From the NCBI GenBank assembly GCA_937888485.1, contig CALAQQ010000219.1, positions 1 through 16,907 of the forward strand: DNA of 16,907 nt, read 5' to 3'. Shown here one piece after another: positions 1 to 6,885 of this stretch. A program made the translations under genes and the position numbers. Positions within the stretch are counted from its first letter, which is position 1. Each line of letters begins with the position of its first letter. This DNA is from an uncultured Clostridia bacterium. Its GTDB lineage: Bacteria; Bacillota; Clostridia; Oscillospirales; Acutalibacteraceae. The notes under the pieces are model-generated. The model did not search any database. It saw only the letters and a list, made by a program, of their open reading frames with translations, and was not told the DNA's origin.

Positions 1-31
1 GTAAGGGGTTCGATCCCCCTCATCTCCACCA
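1..31 (+). ncRNA. ssrA: 3' end of tmRNA (partial, cut by window edge)
   Basis: The window opens with a tRNA-like T arm: stem AGGGG, loop TTCGATC, stem CCCCT. It is followed by the acceptor strand CATCTCC, discriminator A and an encoded CCA ending at base 31. The acceptor would pair with a 5' GGGGATG/GGAGATG strand that lies outside the window. The TCTCCACCA ending with a TTCGAT loop is typical of clostridial tmRNA, which rescues stalled ribosomes. A tRNA cannot be excluded because only the last 31 bases are visible; tRNA-Ser is less likely because its discriminator is normally G. A terminator hairpin follows within 26 bases. Confidence 0.7.
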
Positions 32-55
32 TCGGACACTAAGTAATATTTTTTT

Positions 56-85
56 GCCCACTTTCAGAGTGGGTGTTTTTGTTTT
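56..85 (+). terminator. Rho-independent terminator of the tmRNA gene
   Basis: CCCACT (57-62) pairs with AGTGGG (68-73) across a five-base loop, followed by TGTTTTTGTTTT. Its position just after the CCA end fits termination of ssrA transcription. On the opposite strand the hairpin is followed by A residues, so it should work only rightward. Confidence 0.85.
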
Positions 86-217
86 AGTTGGATATCAGGT
101 TTTGTTGAACTTTCTGTTTATGTATGATATGATAATTATGCAACTTGTTATTGCGATAATGTATGAAACAATATCACGGCGCTTTCTGAAGCTATGATTC
201 TGTCAATTGAAAGTTGT
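86..217. other. Intergenic stretch with no recognised feature
   Basis: This AT-rich stretch between the tmRNA terminator and the 3' end of the DUF1349 gene shows no ORF with a ribosome binding site and no strong hairpin. GCTT/AAGC near 181-196 could form only a 4-base-pair stem. No second copy of the ssrA 3' end, as would mark an integrated element, was seen. Confidence 0.5.
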
Positions 218-826
218 TTATTCTTTGTCAGGCTGCTGTCCGTTGTGTGCAAGCCACTTGCATTCAGTTATTTCCATATCAGAGAAAGTTGCTTTAAATG
301 ATGAGTTTTCCGGACTGCACGCATAAATTCCAAACTGAATTGTATCGTTCATATTGAACATATGGCATATACGCATTTGATTAAAATTTACACCGTCAGT
401 TGAATCTTCGATACAGAAATCGTCATCTCTGCGGCTTAAACGGAACCAAATTGACTTGATTGATGCTTCAACATCAACGGAAGCCCAATCCGAAAAACCG
501 TTATTTGTTACAACACTGCCAAGACGCTGTATTTGTTCATTTTCATATTCTATTGCAGCTTTAAGCCAGTTTTCGCTGTCAAGATACATAACAATTCCGC
601 TCTGGTCATAACGCTTTTTTGTATCGAATTCTGTTTTTATCACAAATGAAAAATATTTATCATTTGTTTCCATTTGCAAAACCGGTGCATTGTCATTTCT
701 GAAATGATAATACGTTTTTTGCCACAAATCGGTATGCGGCTCTGTAATTATTTCTACTTTGTCGTCTGTTATTGTGTACTTTTCAGGAGCTCTTGTCCAT
801 TTCAGCATTTTTGTATTTAATTTCAT
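218..826 (-). CDS. DUF1349 family protein (concanavalin-like beta-sandwich)
   Basis: The 202-residue product matches the DUF1349 pattern: a central MYLDSENWLKAAIEYE block (tyrosine/aspartate, then tryptophan-lysine and glutamate), followed by SVVTNNGFSDWASVD, then a run of strands ending in a conserved FSDMEI segment. The family has a laminin/concanavalin-like jelly-roll fold and usually covers the whole protein, as here; its biochemical role is unknown, though carbohydrate or ligand binding is often suspected. There is no signal peptide, so it is probably cytoplasmic. The reading frame is open 15 codons further upstream, but the ATG at 826 is preferred because AGAGGTG lies about 6 bases before it on the minus strand. 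It is transcribed divergently from the radical SAM gene. No terminator is visible after its stop. Confidence 0.85.
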   Translation of the reverse strand: MKLNTKMLKWTRAPEKYTITDDKVEIITEPHTDLWQKTYYHFRNDNAPVLQMETNDKYFSFVIKTEFDTKKRYDQSGIVMYLDSENWLKAAIEYENEQIQRLGSVVTNNGFSDWASVDVEASIKSIWFRLSRRDDDFCIEDSTDGVNFNQMRICHMFNMNDTIQFGIYACSPENSSFKATFSDMEITECKWLAHNGQQPDKE

Positions 827-854
827 TATACACACCTCTGTGAATTCTGTTTGT

Positions 855-863
855 TGGTATAAT
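855..863 (+). promoter_or_regulatory. Possible extended -10 promoter for the radical SAM gene
   Basis: TGG-TATAAT (TATAAT at 858-863) is a consensus extended -10. No good -35 sits 17 bases upstream, so the call rests on the -10 alone. It would give a leader of about 70 bases before the ATG at 943. The alternative is that this TATAAT is incidental and the gene uses another promoter in 870-930. Confidence 0.35.
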
Positions 864-890
864 GATAACACAAAATACTATTTCGTTCAA
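862..890 (-). promoter_or_regulatory. Probable sigma-A promoter of the DUF1349 gene
   Basis: On the minus strand TTGAAC (890-885) is followed after exactly 17 bases by TATCAT (867-862), preceded by TGT, an extended -10. The predicted start of transcription is near 855, about 30 bases before the ATG at 826. The -10 box overlaps by two bases the opposing -10 box at 858-863. Confidence 0.6.
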
Positions 891-942
891 TCAGAGTTTT
901 ATATCTGCAAATAAAAATTTCATCATTCTGTAAGGGTAAATT

Positions 943-2601
943 ATGAAAGTTGTTATTTCTTGTCTTAATTCAAAATATGTTCATGCATCGCTTTCTCCGT
1001 GGTGTTTGCTTGCAGGAATTCGTAAATTCTCAAAAACCTCTTGTCATACAATTGTTATGGAAAGCACAATCAACGGTGATACGGAGTCTTTTGCCAATGA
1101 AATAATAAAGGAAAAACCGAATGTAGTGGCTTTTTCATGTTATATCTGGAACATTACAAAAACACTTGAAATCTGCCGTATTATAAGAAAAAACTGCGAT
1201 TGTATAATTGTTCTCGGCGGTCCGGAAGTGGCGTACCGTCCGAAAGAAATTCTCGAAAGATATGAATTTATTGATTTTGTCATTTCGGGTGAAGGGGAGT
1301 GGACTTTTCCCGACTTTCTCGATAATATTAACGGAGATCTGACCAATGTGTCTGGTCTCACATACAGAAAAAACGATGAAATCATATCGGTCCCGGAAAA
1401 AGAATATACAGACAGTCCTCCATCACCGTTCAGTGACGAGTTCTTCGAAAATCTTAACGGCAGAATTTCTTATATCGAAACAGCCAGAGGATGTCCGTAT
1501 CGTTGTGCTTTCTGTCTTTCTGGAAGATGTTCTCAGCTTCGCTTTTTTGATATAAACAGAGTGAAAAGTGATATCATCAAACTTTCACAAAGCAGAACTC
1601 AGACTGTTAAATTTGTTGACCGTACATTTAATACAAATGCAGAGAGAGCAAATGAAATTCTGCTTTTTATCAAAGAAAACTACGGAAAAGAAATTCCGGA
1701 GAATGTGTGTTTTCATTTTGAAATTGCAGGCGATATTTTAAAGGAAAGCACACTTGAAATATTATCTGCAATGCCTTTCGGTGCGGTGCAACTTGAAATA
1801 GGTATGCAGTCATTTAATGAGGAAACACTGAAGAAAATCAACCGAAAAACAAACACAAAAAAACTTGTCGAAAACATCAGAAAACTTGTGAGTTTTAATA
1901 ATATGCATATCCATATTGACCTTATTGCAGGACTTACCGGTGAAGACCTTGAAAGCTTCAAAACTGGTTTCAATATCGCCTGGTCACTTAAGGCTCATAT
2001 GCTTCAGATGGGATTTCTGAAGCTTCTTTACGGTGCGGATATGCGTGAAGACAAGGGCAGATATCCTTGCACATTTACCGATGACCCGCCTTATGAGGTA
2101 ACATCAACTCCGTGGCTATCATCGCAGGAGATAAAAATGCTGAAAAACTGTGAAGATGCTGTTGACAGACTTTATAACAGCGGTCGTTTTATGTTTACTC
2201 TTGAGTATCTTACAGGTGATGTCGGTATTTCACCGTTTGACATTTTTAATGATTTCGGAAACACAGTAAACGGCAATAAAATGCGCCTTTCCGACTATGC
2301 AGAAAAGTTTTATAATTTCTTTTGCGAAAAATGCGACAAGGAAATACTTAGAGAAAAAATTCTGTGTGATTTGCTTTGTTGTTCATCATCGGTACAAATT
2401 CCGGATGTTTTTAAAATCAAAGACCCGCTCTACAGAAAAGCTAAAAAGTATTTCACGGAAAATGCGGACAAAAACATAAAAATTGCAATTATCTATTCCC
2501 AAAATCAGATTTTTGCGGTTAATCAAACCAAAGAAAAGAACCTTCACAACAGATATGAAGGTGAATTTTATGATATTGATGAACTGTTTGGGTTGAATTA
2601 A
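943..2601 (+). CDS. B12-binding-domain radical SAM protein with DUF4080-like C-terminus
   Basis: The product has 552 residues. Residues 1-140 form a Rossmann-like cobalamin-binding domain with VISCLNSKYVHASL at the start and a glycine-rich LGGPEV loop near 91-96. The usual DxHxxG cobalamin ligand motif is not apparent, which is common in this group. The radical SAM core follows, with the 4Fe-4S cysteines C184, C188 and C191 in ARGCPYRCAFC. The final 180 residues resemble DUF4080. Such enzymes use S-adenosylmethionine and possibly cobalamin for radical chemistry, often methylation, but the substrate of this subfamily is unknown. A ribosome binding site TAAGGG lies 6 bases before the ATG. The gene stands alone, so the context gives no clue to its partner. 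Confidence 0.85.
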   Translation: MKVVISCLNSKYVHASLSPWCLLAGIRKFSKTSCHTIVMESTINGDTESFANEIIKEKPNVVAFSCYIWNITKTLEICRIIRKNCDCIIVLGGPEVAYRPKEILERYEFIDFVISGEGEWTFPDFLDNINGDLTNVSGLTYRKNDEIISVPEKEYTDSPPSPFSDEFFENLNGRISYIETARGCPYRCAFCLSGRCSQLRFFDINRVKSDIIKLSQSRTQTVKFVDRTFNTNAERANEILLFIKENYGKEIPENVCFHFEIAGDILKESTLEILSAMPFGAVQLEIGMQSFNEETLKKINRKTNTKKLVENIRKLVSFNNMHIHIDLIAGLTGEDLESFKTGFNIAWSLKAHMLQMGFLKLLYGADMREDKGRYPCTFTDDPPYEVTSTPWLSSQEIKMLKNCEDAVDRLYNSGRFMFTLEYLTGDVGISPFDIFNDFGNTVNGNKMRLSDYAEKFYNFFCEKCDKEILREKILCDLLCCSSSVQIPDVFKIKDPLYRKAKKYFTENADKNIKIAIIYSQNQIFAVNQTKEKNLHNRYEGEFYDIDELFGLN

Positions 2602-2622
2602 ATAAATACATAGCATTTTGTT

Positions 2623-2660
2623 CAAAATTTATAAATGATAATTTTGGCTGTGCTTTTTCA
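2623..2660 (+). terminator. Weak possible terminator after the radical SAM gene
   Basis: CAAAATT (2623-2629) pairs with AATTTTG (2640-2646) over a 10-base loop, followed by GCTGTGCTTTTTC. The stem is entirely AT-rich apart from the closing pair, so it is weak; it is the only hairpin in the gap before the next promoter. Confidence 0.25.
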
Positions 2661-2669
2661 CAAATTCTA

Positions 2670-2698
2670 TTGAAAATATTTTAATATGATGTTAAAAT
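2670..2698 (+). promoter_or_regulatory. Sigma-A promoter of the GPH-type symporter gene
   Basis: TTGAAA (2670-2675), a 17-base spacer and TAAAAT (2693-2698) with TGT just before the -10 form a near-consensus extended promoter. Transcription should begin near 2705, leaving a leader of about 24 bases that carries the AGGAGA ribosome binding site. There is no room for a riboswitch. Confidence 0.7.
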
Positions 2699-2728
2699 TA
2701 AACAAAACATATAATAGGAGACGAAACG

Positions 2729-4249
2729 ATGTCCAAAAAGAAAACAAATTCATTTACTGCACCGCCATCAAATGCACTCTCCGGTATTGAAGGCAAATAT
2801 ATTACAAAATTTGAGTACATATGCATTATCTTTGCCAGAATCGGTGGTCAGTTCGGATCAACGCTTACAGGTACTCTCGCTGCAGCTTTCCTGCATGAGC
2901 TTTATTTCGGACCTGTCGGTGTAAACTCGGATGAAATCGCCTCTATCCTCGCAGTACAGTCTACCATCACAACCGTTTTAGGTATAGCAATTGGTGCTGT
3001 TTCAGGTATAATTGTTCAGAAATGGAAAACCCGTTGGGGAAGATACCGTCAGTGGTATATAATCTGTTTACTGCCGATTTTCCTGCTTACTGTTTTCTAT
3101 TTTTATGTTCCCGAAGGCTGGACAGTCCGCCAGATGACTCTGTTCCGCTACGGCATAGCTTGCTGTCAGACTGTATTCAACACGTTCAATAATTACGGTC
3201 AGAATGTGGTTCAGGTTATATCTCCCAATTATAAAGAAAAGAAAACGGTTGCAACGATATGGCAGCTTTCCTACTACCTCGGTTACGGCGGCGCATATCT
3301 TTCAACATTTATTTACGGTCTCTTCAGTGATGATAAGAATAAGATGTATATGACACTTGCAATAGTTGCCGCAAGTGTAACAATGTTCGGTAATCTTATG
3401 TGCGGTCTTTTCTGTAAGGAAAGAATTGAACTTCCCAAAAAGCAAAAGGTCAAGATATCAAAAGCGTTATTTACTCTGTTCAAATACAAGAATTACCGTG
3501 CATATCATTGTATTCAGTGGGTAAATGCTTTTGCTATGCTTGGAAAAATGTCAACCTATCTTGCAGCAATAACAGTCGGTTCGTCAAAGAATCTCCTTCT
3601 TACCCTTCCTACCGCAATCGGTACAGTTGTCGGTAATATTATTGCAACAAAGCTTTCAAAGAAGCATGAGCCCACAAAGCTCCTTAAATTCTGCGGTCCT
3701 TATTCTCTTGTTTCAGCTTGTGTGCTTTTCGGTATTTGTTTCTTCGAGGCGAAAATGGGTATCATGTTTTTCTCGGGCTGGAACAGCATATTCTTCTATG
3801 TTTTCTATTTTATCTTTGGTATCGGTATCGGCATTCAGGAACTTTCAAACTCTCACTTTAATGTTGAGTTCCTTGACTATCTTGAATGGCAGTGCGGCGA
3901 AAGAATGGAAGCAGTTCACGGCATTATTCCCGGATGGATCAATTCCGGCTTTAATTACCTTAAAGAAATTTCAATTCCCTTTATGATAGCCTGGGCAGGA
4001 TATATGTCTTCTGCAGAGGGTGACCTTGTTGCAACCATGCAGGCACAGCCGACATATCTCAAAACCTGTCTTTGGATTCTCGCTTTCCTTCTTTTCGGAT
4101 ATACTCTCAGTAATGTTCTTAAAGCTATTATTCTTAAAACATCCTATGATGTTGAAGGTGAAAAGAAAGAACAGATGTACCGTGAGCTTGAGATTATAAG
4201 AGCTGAAAGACACGAAGAAAATGTTGCTATCGCAAATAATTCAAATTAA
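2729..4249 (+). CDS. GPH-type (glycoside-pentoside-hexuronide) MFS symporter
   Basis: The product has 506 residues with about 12 hydrophobic segments and a charged, lysine/glutamate-rich C-terminal tail, matching the MFS_2/GPH family, which imports sugars, glycosides or uronides with Na+ or H+. Supporting traits are the cytoplasmic loop with basic residues WKTRWGRYRQW (about 94-104) after TM2-TM3, and a second-half loop KLSKKHEPTKLLKF resembling GPH members. AGGAGA precedes the ATG by 8 bases. The gene is monocistronic, with its own promoter and a strong terminator, and has no adjacent hydrolase, so the substrate cannot be read from the neighbours. It is probably an inner-membrane sugar transporter, but the exact sugar is unknown. 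Confidence 0.75.
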   Translation: MSKKKTNSFTAPPSNALSGIEGKYITKFEYICIIFARIGGQFGSTLTGTLAAAFLHELYFGPVGVNSDEIASILAVQSTITTVLGIAIGAVSGIIVQKWKTRWGRYRQWYIICLLPIFLLTVFYFYVPEGWTVRQMTLFRYGIACCQTVFNTFNNYGQNVVQVISPNYKEKKTVATIWQLSYYLGYGGAYLSTFIYGLFSDDKNKMYMTLAIVAASVTMFGNLMCGLFCKERIELPKKQKVKISKALFTLFKYKNYRAYHCIQWVNAFAMLGKMSTYLAAITVGSSKNLLLTLPTAIGTVVGNIIATKLSKKHEPTKLLKFCGPYSLVSACVLFGICFFEAKMGIMFFSGWNSIFFYVFYFIFGIGIGIQELSNSHFNVEFLDYLEWQCGERMEAVHGIIPGWINSGFNYLKEISIPFMIAWAGYMSSAEGDLVATMQAQPTYLKTCLWILAFLLFGYTLSNVLKAIILKTSYDVEGEKKEQMYRELEIIRAERHEENVAIANNSN

Positions 4250-4307
4250 TCTGCAGACTGAAAAAACAGTTGAAGCTGTTTGTCAGATACAGGTTGCTAA
4301 TGCATAA

Positions 4308-4358
4308 ATAAAAGAGCCGAATCCCGAAGCGATAAAGCGGGATTTCGGCTCTTTTTAT
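4308..4358. terminator. Bidirectional terminator between the symporter and copper ATPase genes
   Basis: AAAGAGCCGA-ATCCCG (4311-4326) pairs with CGGGATTTCGGCTCTTT (4338-4354) with one bulged base and an 11-base loop. Rightward it runs into CTTTTTATAT; leftward the minus strand runs into TCTTTTATTTAT. It can therefore stop both converging transcripts. Confidence 0.9.
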
Positions 4359-4367
4359 ATTGTAGGT

Positions 4368-4577
4368 TTATACAATCTCAATAACTTGATATCCGTTATC
4401 AACAATAACCTTTGTAAGTATATCATCTGAAACAGGTGCATTCATAGTTACGATTGCAGTTCCATCAGTGTGGCTGACTACGGCAGAAGAAATACCGCTT
4501 GTTTCTTCAAGAATTTTCTTTACTCTTGCTTCACAATGAGGGCACATCATGCCTTCAATTTTAATAGTCTTTTCCAT
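4368..4577 (-). CDS. copZ: Nested CopZ-like copper chaperone with its own start inside copA
   Basis: Within the copA frame, codon 750 is an ATG (4577-4575) preceded on the minus strand by AAAAGAGG, eight bases upstream, a well-placed Shine-Dalgarno. Initiation there would give a 69-residue protein starting MEKTIKIEGMMCPHC. That is the size and layout of free-standing CopZ chaperones (about 69 residues, betaalphabetabetaalphabeta fold, CxxC copper site at residues 12 and 15), which hand Cu(I) to CopA or to a regulator. The sequence supports the site, but independent translation is an inference; it may act only as the ATPase's C-terminal domain. Confidence 0.4.
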   Translation of the reverse strand: MEKTIKIEGMMCPHCEARVKKILEETSGISSAVVSHTDGTAIVTMNAPVSDDILTKVIVDNGYQVIEIV

Positions 4578-6824
4578 TGATTTTTCCTCTTTTCTTTTCT
4601 GTTGTTTAATTCTTTTATCTTTTTTTGATGAACGTATATTACATAAATTTAATCGTAGTGCATTGGTGACAACACAGAAACTCGAAAGACTCATTGCAGC
4701 CGCACCAATCATTGGATTCAGAGTAAGCCCTGCCCATACGAAAACTCCTGCCGCAACAGGAATACATATCGCGTTGTAAATGAATGCCCAAAACAGATTC
4801 TGATGAATGGTCCGGAGCGTAAAACGGCTGAGTCTGATTGCTGAGGGTACATCAGATAATTTGCTGTTCACAAGGACAACATCTGCCGCATCAATCGCAA
4901 CATCTGTTCCTGCACCAATTGCAATTCCGATATCGGCACGTGTCAATGCGGGTGCATCATTTATACCGTCACCGACCATTGCTACCTTACCGCTCTTTTG
5001 TAACTTGACAATTGCAGCTTCTTTTCCGTCAGGTTTAACTTCTGAAATAACCTCATCAATACCAATTTGTTTACCGATGGTCTGAGCGGTTATTTTGTTA
5101 TCACCCGTAAGCATTACAACACGGACACCCATATTTTTTAATTCTGAAACAGCTTGAACGCTGTCGGTTTTTATCATATCCGCAAGAGCTATAATTCCGA
5201 GAGTCTTATGACATTTTGCAAAAAATACAGCTGTTTTTCCTTCAGCAGAAAGATTTGTTGCCTTCTGAAGTAGATCTTGCGGAATGACAGCATATTTTCC
5301 GACAAAGTCGGCATTGCCGCCACACACGGCTTCTTCATCAATTGTTGCTATAAGTCCGCCGCCGGGGAATATTCTGAAATCCGATGTTTCTGATGCGGAA
5401 ATATCGGATTTTTCTCCGAATTCAACAATGGCTTTTGCAAGAGGATGTTCGCTTTTTCTTTCAAGACTGTATGCGATTTTCAGGAGTTCATCATCACCGA
5501 TAATATCAGTAACCTCGGGTTCTCCTTTGGTGATTGTTCCCGTTTTATCAAGTGCAACAATCTGTGTTTTTCCTGCCAATTCAAGTGATGCTGCAGTTTT
5601 AAAAAGAATGCCGTTTTTGGCACCCTTGCCGTTGCCAACCATAATTGCAACCGGTGTAGCAAGACCGAGAGCACACGGACAACTGATTACAAGCACCGAA
5701 ATCGCTCTTGTTAATGCGAAGCCTGCTGATTCACCGAGAATGAGCCAAACAATAAATACAACAGCCGAAACCGACATAACAATCGGTACAAAAACCCCTG
5801 ATACTTTATCTGCAATTTTTGCAATCGGTGCTTTTGTAGCTGCCGCATCGCTGACCATTTTAATGATTTGTGAAAGTGTTGTGTCTTCTCCGACCCTGGT
5901 AGCTTTACATTTGATGTAGCCGGAACGGTTTATCGTAGCACCGCTTACAGTATCTCCCGGTTTTTTATCTACAGGAATGCTCTCTCCCGTTAATGCAGAC
6001 TCATCAATCGCACTGCTGCCTTCAATTATTACTCCGTCGACAGGGATACTTTCTCCGGGACGTACCGCAAAAATATCATCCTTACGAACGTCTTCAATCG
6101 CAATGCAGATTTCATTTCCGTTACGTATTACAGTTGCTGTTTTTGGCGCGAGATTCATAAGGCTCTTCAAGGCATCTGTGGTTTTTCCTTTTGAGAGTGA
6201 CTCAAGCATTTTGCCGAGTGTAATAAGTGCCAGAATCATTGCTGCTGATTCAAAATATAAATTGTGAAGAAAACCATCGGGCTTTGAAATCAGAATATAT
6301 ACACTGTAAATAAACGATGCTGCAGAGCCGAGTGATACAAGTGTATCCATATTCGGAGAGCGATGTATCAACCCTTTAAAACCGTTGATAAAGAACTTTC
6401 TGTTGATTACCATTACAATCGCAGATAAAACCATCTGTATTATTCCGATTGCAAGCGGATTTTTTACTAAAATATCAGGTAAAGGAAAATTCCACATCGT
6501 ATGTCCCATGGACAGATACATCAGCAAAAGCAGAAACAAAACAGATGCGATGAATCTTTTAAACAATGCAGGAGTTTCTTTATCGGATAAGACATCGGAT
6601 TGTGAATTTGATAATTGATTTTTATTATCTTTCTTTGATGCAGAATAACCTGCTTTTTGAACGGCATTGATAATTGCTTTTTCACTTGCTGTTCCTTCAA
6701 CAGCCATTGAATTTGTAAGTAAGCTGACAGAACAAGCTGTAACTCCATCAACATCAAGAACAGCTTTTTCTATTCTTGCACTGCACGCTGCACAGCTCAT
6801 TCCTGTTATATTGTATTGCTCCAT
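4368..6824 (-). CDS. copA: Copper(I)-exporting P-type ATPase with C-terminal CopZ-like domain
   Basis: The product has 818 residues. The N-terminal heavy-metal domain (1-65) carries GMSCAAC with C11 and C14. The P1B ATPase core has the actuator TGES at 279-282, transmembrane CPC at 382-384, the phosphorylated aspartate D426 in DKTGT, the SEHP motif at 458-461 and GDGINDAP from 618. YN at 683-684 and MSLSS at 711-715 are hallmarks of Cu(I) (P1B-1) pumps. A lysine-rich linker (about 730-749) joins a second metal domain, 750-818, with GMMCPHC (C761, C764). It exports copper from the cytoplasm. The start fits the metal-domain start, although the nearest AAGGAAGAAG lies unusually far (12 or more bases) upstream. 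It lies 61 bases downstream of the arabinofuranosidase gene with no clear promoter or CopY/CsoR operator, and no copper regulator gene is nearby. Confidence 0.93.
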   Translation of the reverse strand: MEQYNITGMSCAACSARIEKAVLDVDGVTACSVSLLTNSMAVEGTASEKAIINAVQKAGYSASKKDNKNQLSNSQSDVLSDKETPALFKRFIASVLFLLLLMYLSMGHTMWNFPLPDILVKNPLAIGIIQMVLSAIVMVINRKFFINGFKGLIHRSPNMDTLVSLGSAASFIYSVYILISKPDGFLHNLYFESAAMILALITLGKMLESLSKGKTTDALKSLMNLAPKTATVIRNGNEICIAIEDVRKDDIFAVRPGESIPVDGVIIEGSSAIDESALTGESIPVDKKPGDTVSGATINRSGYIKCKATRVGEDTTLSQIIKMVSDAAATKAPIAKIADKVSGVFVPIVMSVSAVVFIVWLILGESAGFALTRAISVLVISCPCALGLATPVAIMVGNGKGAKNGILFKTAASLELAGKTQIVALDKTGTITKGEPEVTDIIGDDELLKIAYSLERKSEHPLAKAIVEFGEKSDISASETSDFRIFPGGGLIATIDEEAVCGGNADFVGKYAVIPQDLLQKATNLSAEGKTAVFFAKCHKTLGIIALADMIKTDSVQAVSELKNMGVRVVMLTGDNKITAQTIGKQIGIDEVISEVKPDGKEAAIVKLQKSGKVAMVGDGINDAPALTRADIGIAIGAGTDVAIDAADVVLVNSKLSDVPSAIRLSRFTLRTIHQNLFWAFIYNAICIPVAAGVFVWAGLTLNPMIGAAAMSLSSFCVVTNALRLNLCNIRSSKKDKRIKQQKRKEEKSMEKTIKIEGMMCPHCEARVKKILEETSGISSAVVSHTDGTAIVTMNAPVSDDILTKVIVDNGYQVIEIV
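4586..4593 (-). promoter_or_regulatory. Internal Shine-Dalgarno before the CopZ-like segment
   Basis: The minus strand reads AAAAGAGG (4593-4586), then AAAAATCA, then ATG at 4577. These same bases encode the linker residues around RKEEKS of the full-length ATPase. An SD of this strength and spacing in front of a domain-start methionine suggests either a fused former intergenic region or live internal initiation. Confidence 0.5.
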
Positions 6825-6885
6825 TGCAGATAAACACTTCTTCCTTTTTATGACAAACTAACATTAAAACTATTTGTACCCGTTA

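Noticed and set aside
1..217. Possible ssrA-targeted integrated element downstream of the tmRNA gene
   Set aside because: The ssrA 3' end is a common integration site, but no integrase, no second copy of the last 20-30 ssrA bases and no mobile-type genes appear in the window.
4264..4281. AAACAG/CTGTTT hairpin after the symporter gene as a terminator
   Set aside because: Six base pairs only and no T-run; the strong bidirectional hairpin at 4308-4358 does the job.
5284..5919. Long plus-strand open frame (211 codons) opposite copA
   Set aside because: It lies antisense to well-conserved ATPase motifs, has no ribosome binding site and a serine/isoleucine-rich, shadow-like composition.
6825..6885. 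CopY/CsoR operator upstream of the copper ATPase
   Set aside because: TACAAAT occurs but without the matching half TGTA at the right distance, and no CsoR-type G-rich palindrome is present. The start and control of copA remain unclear.
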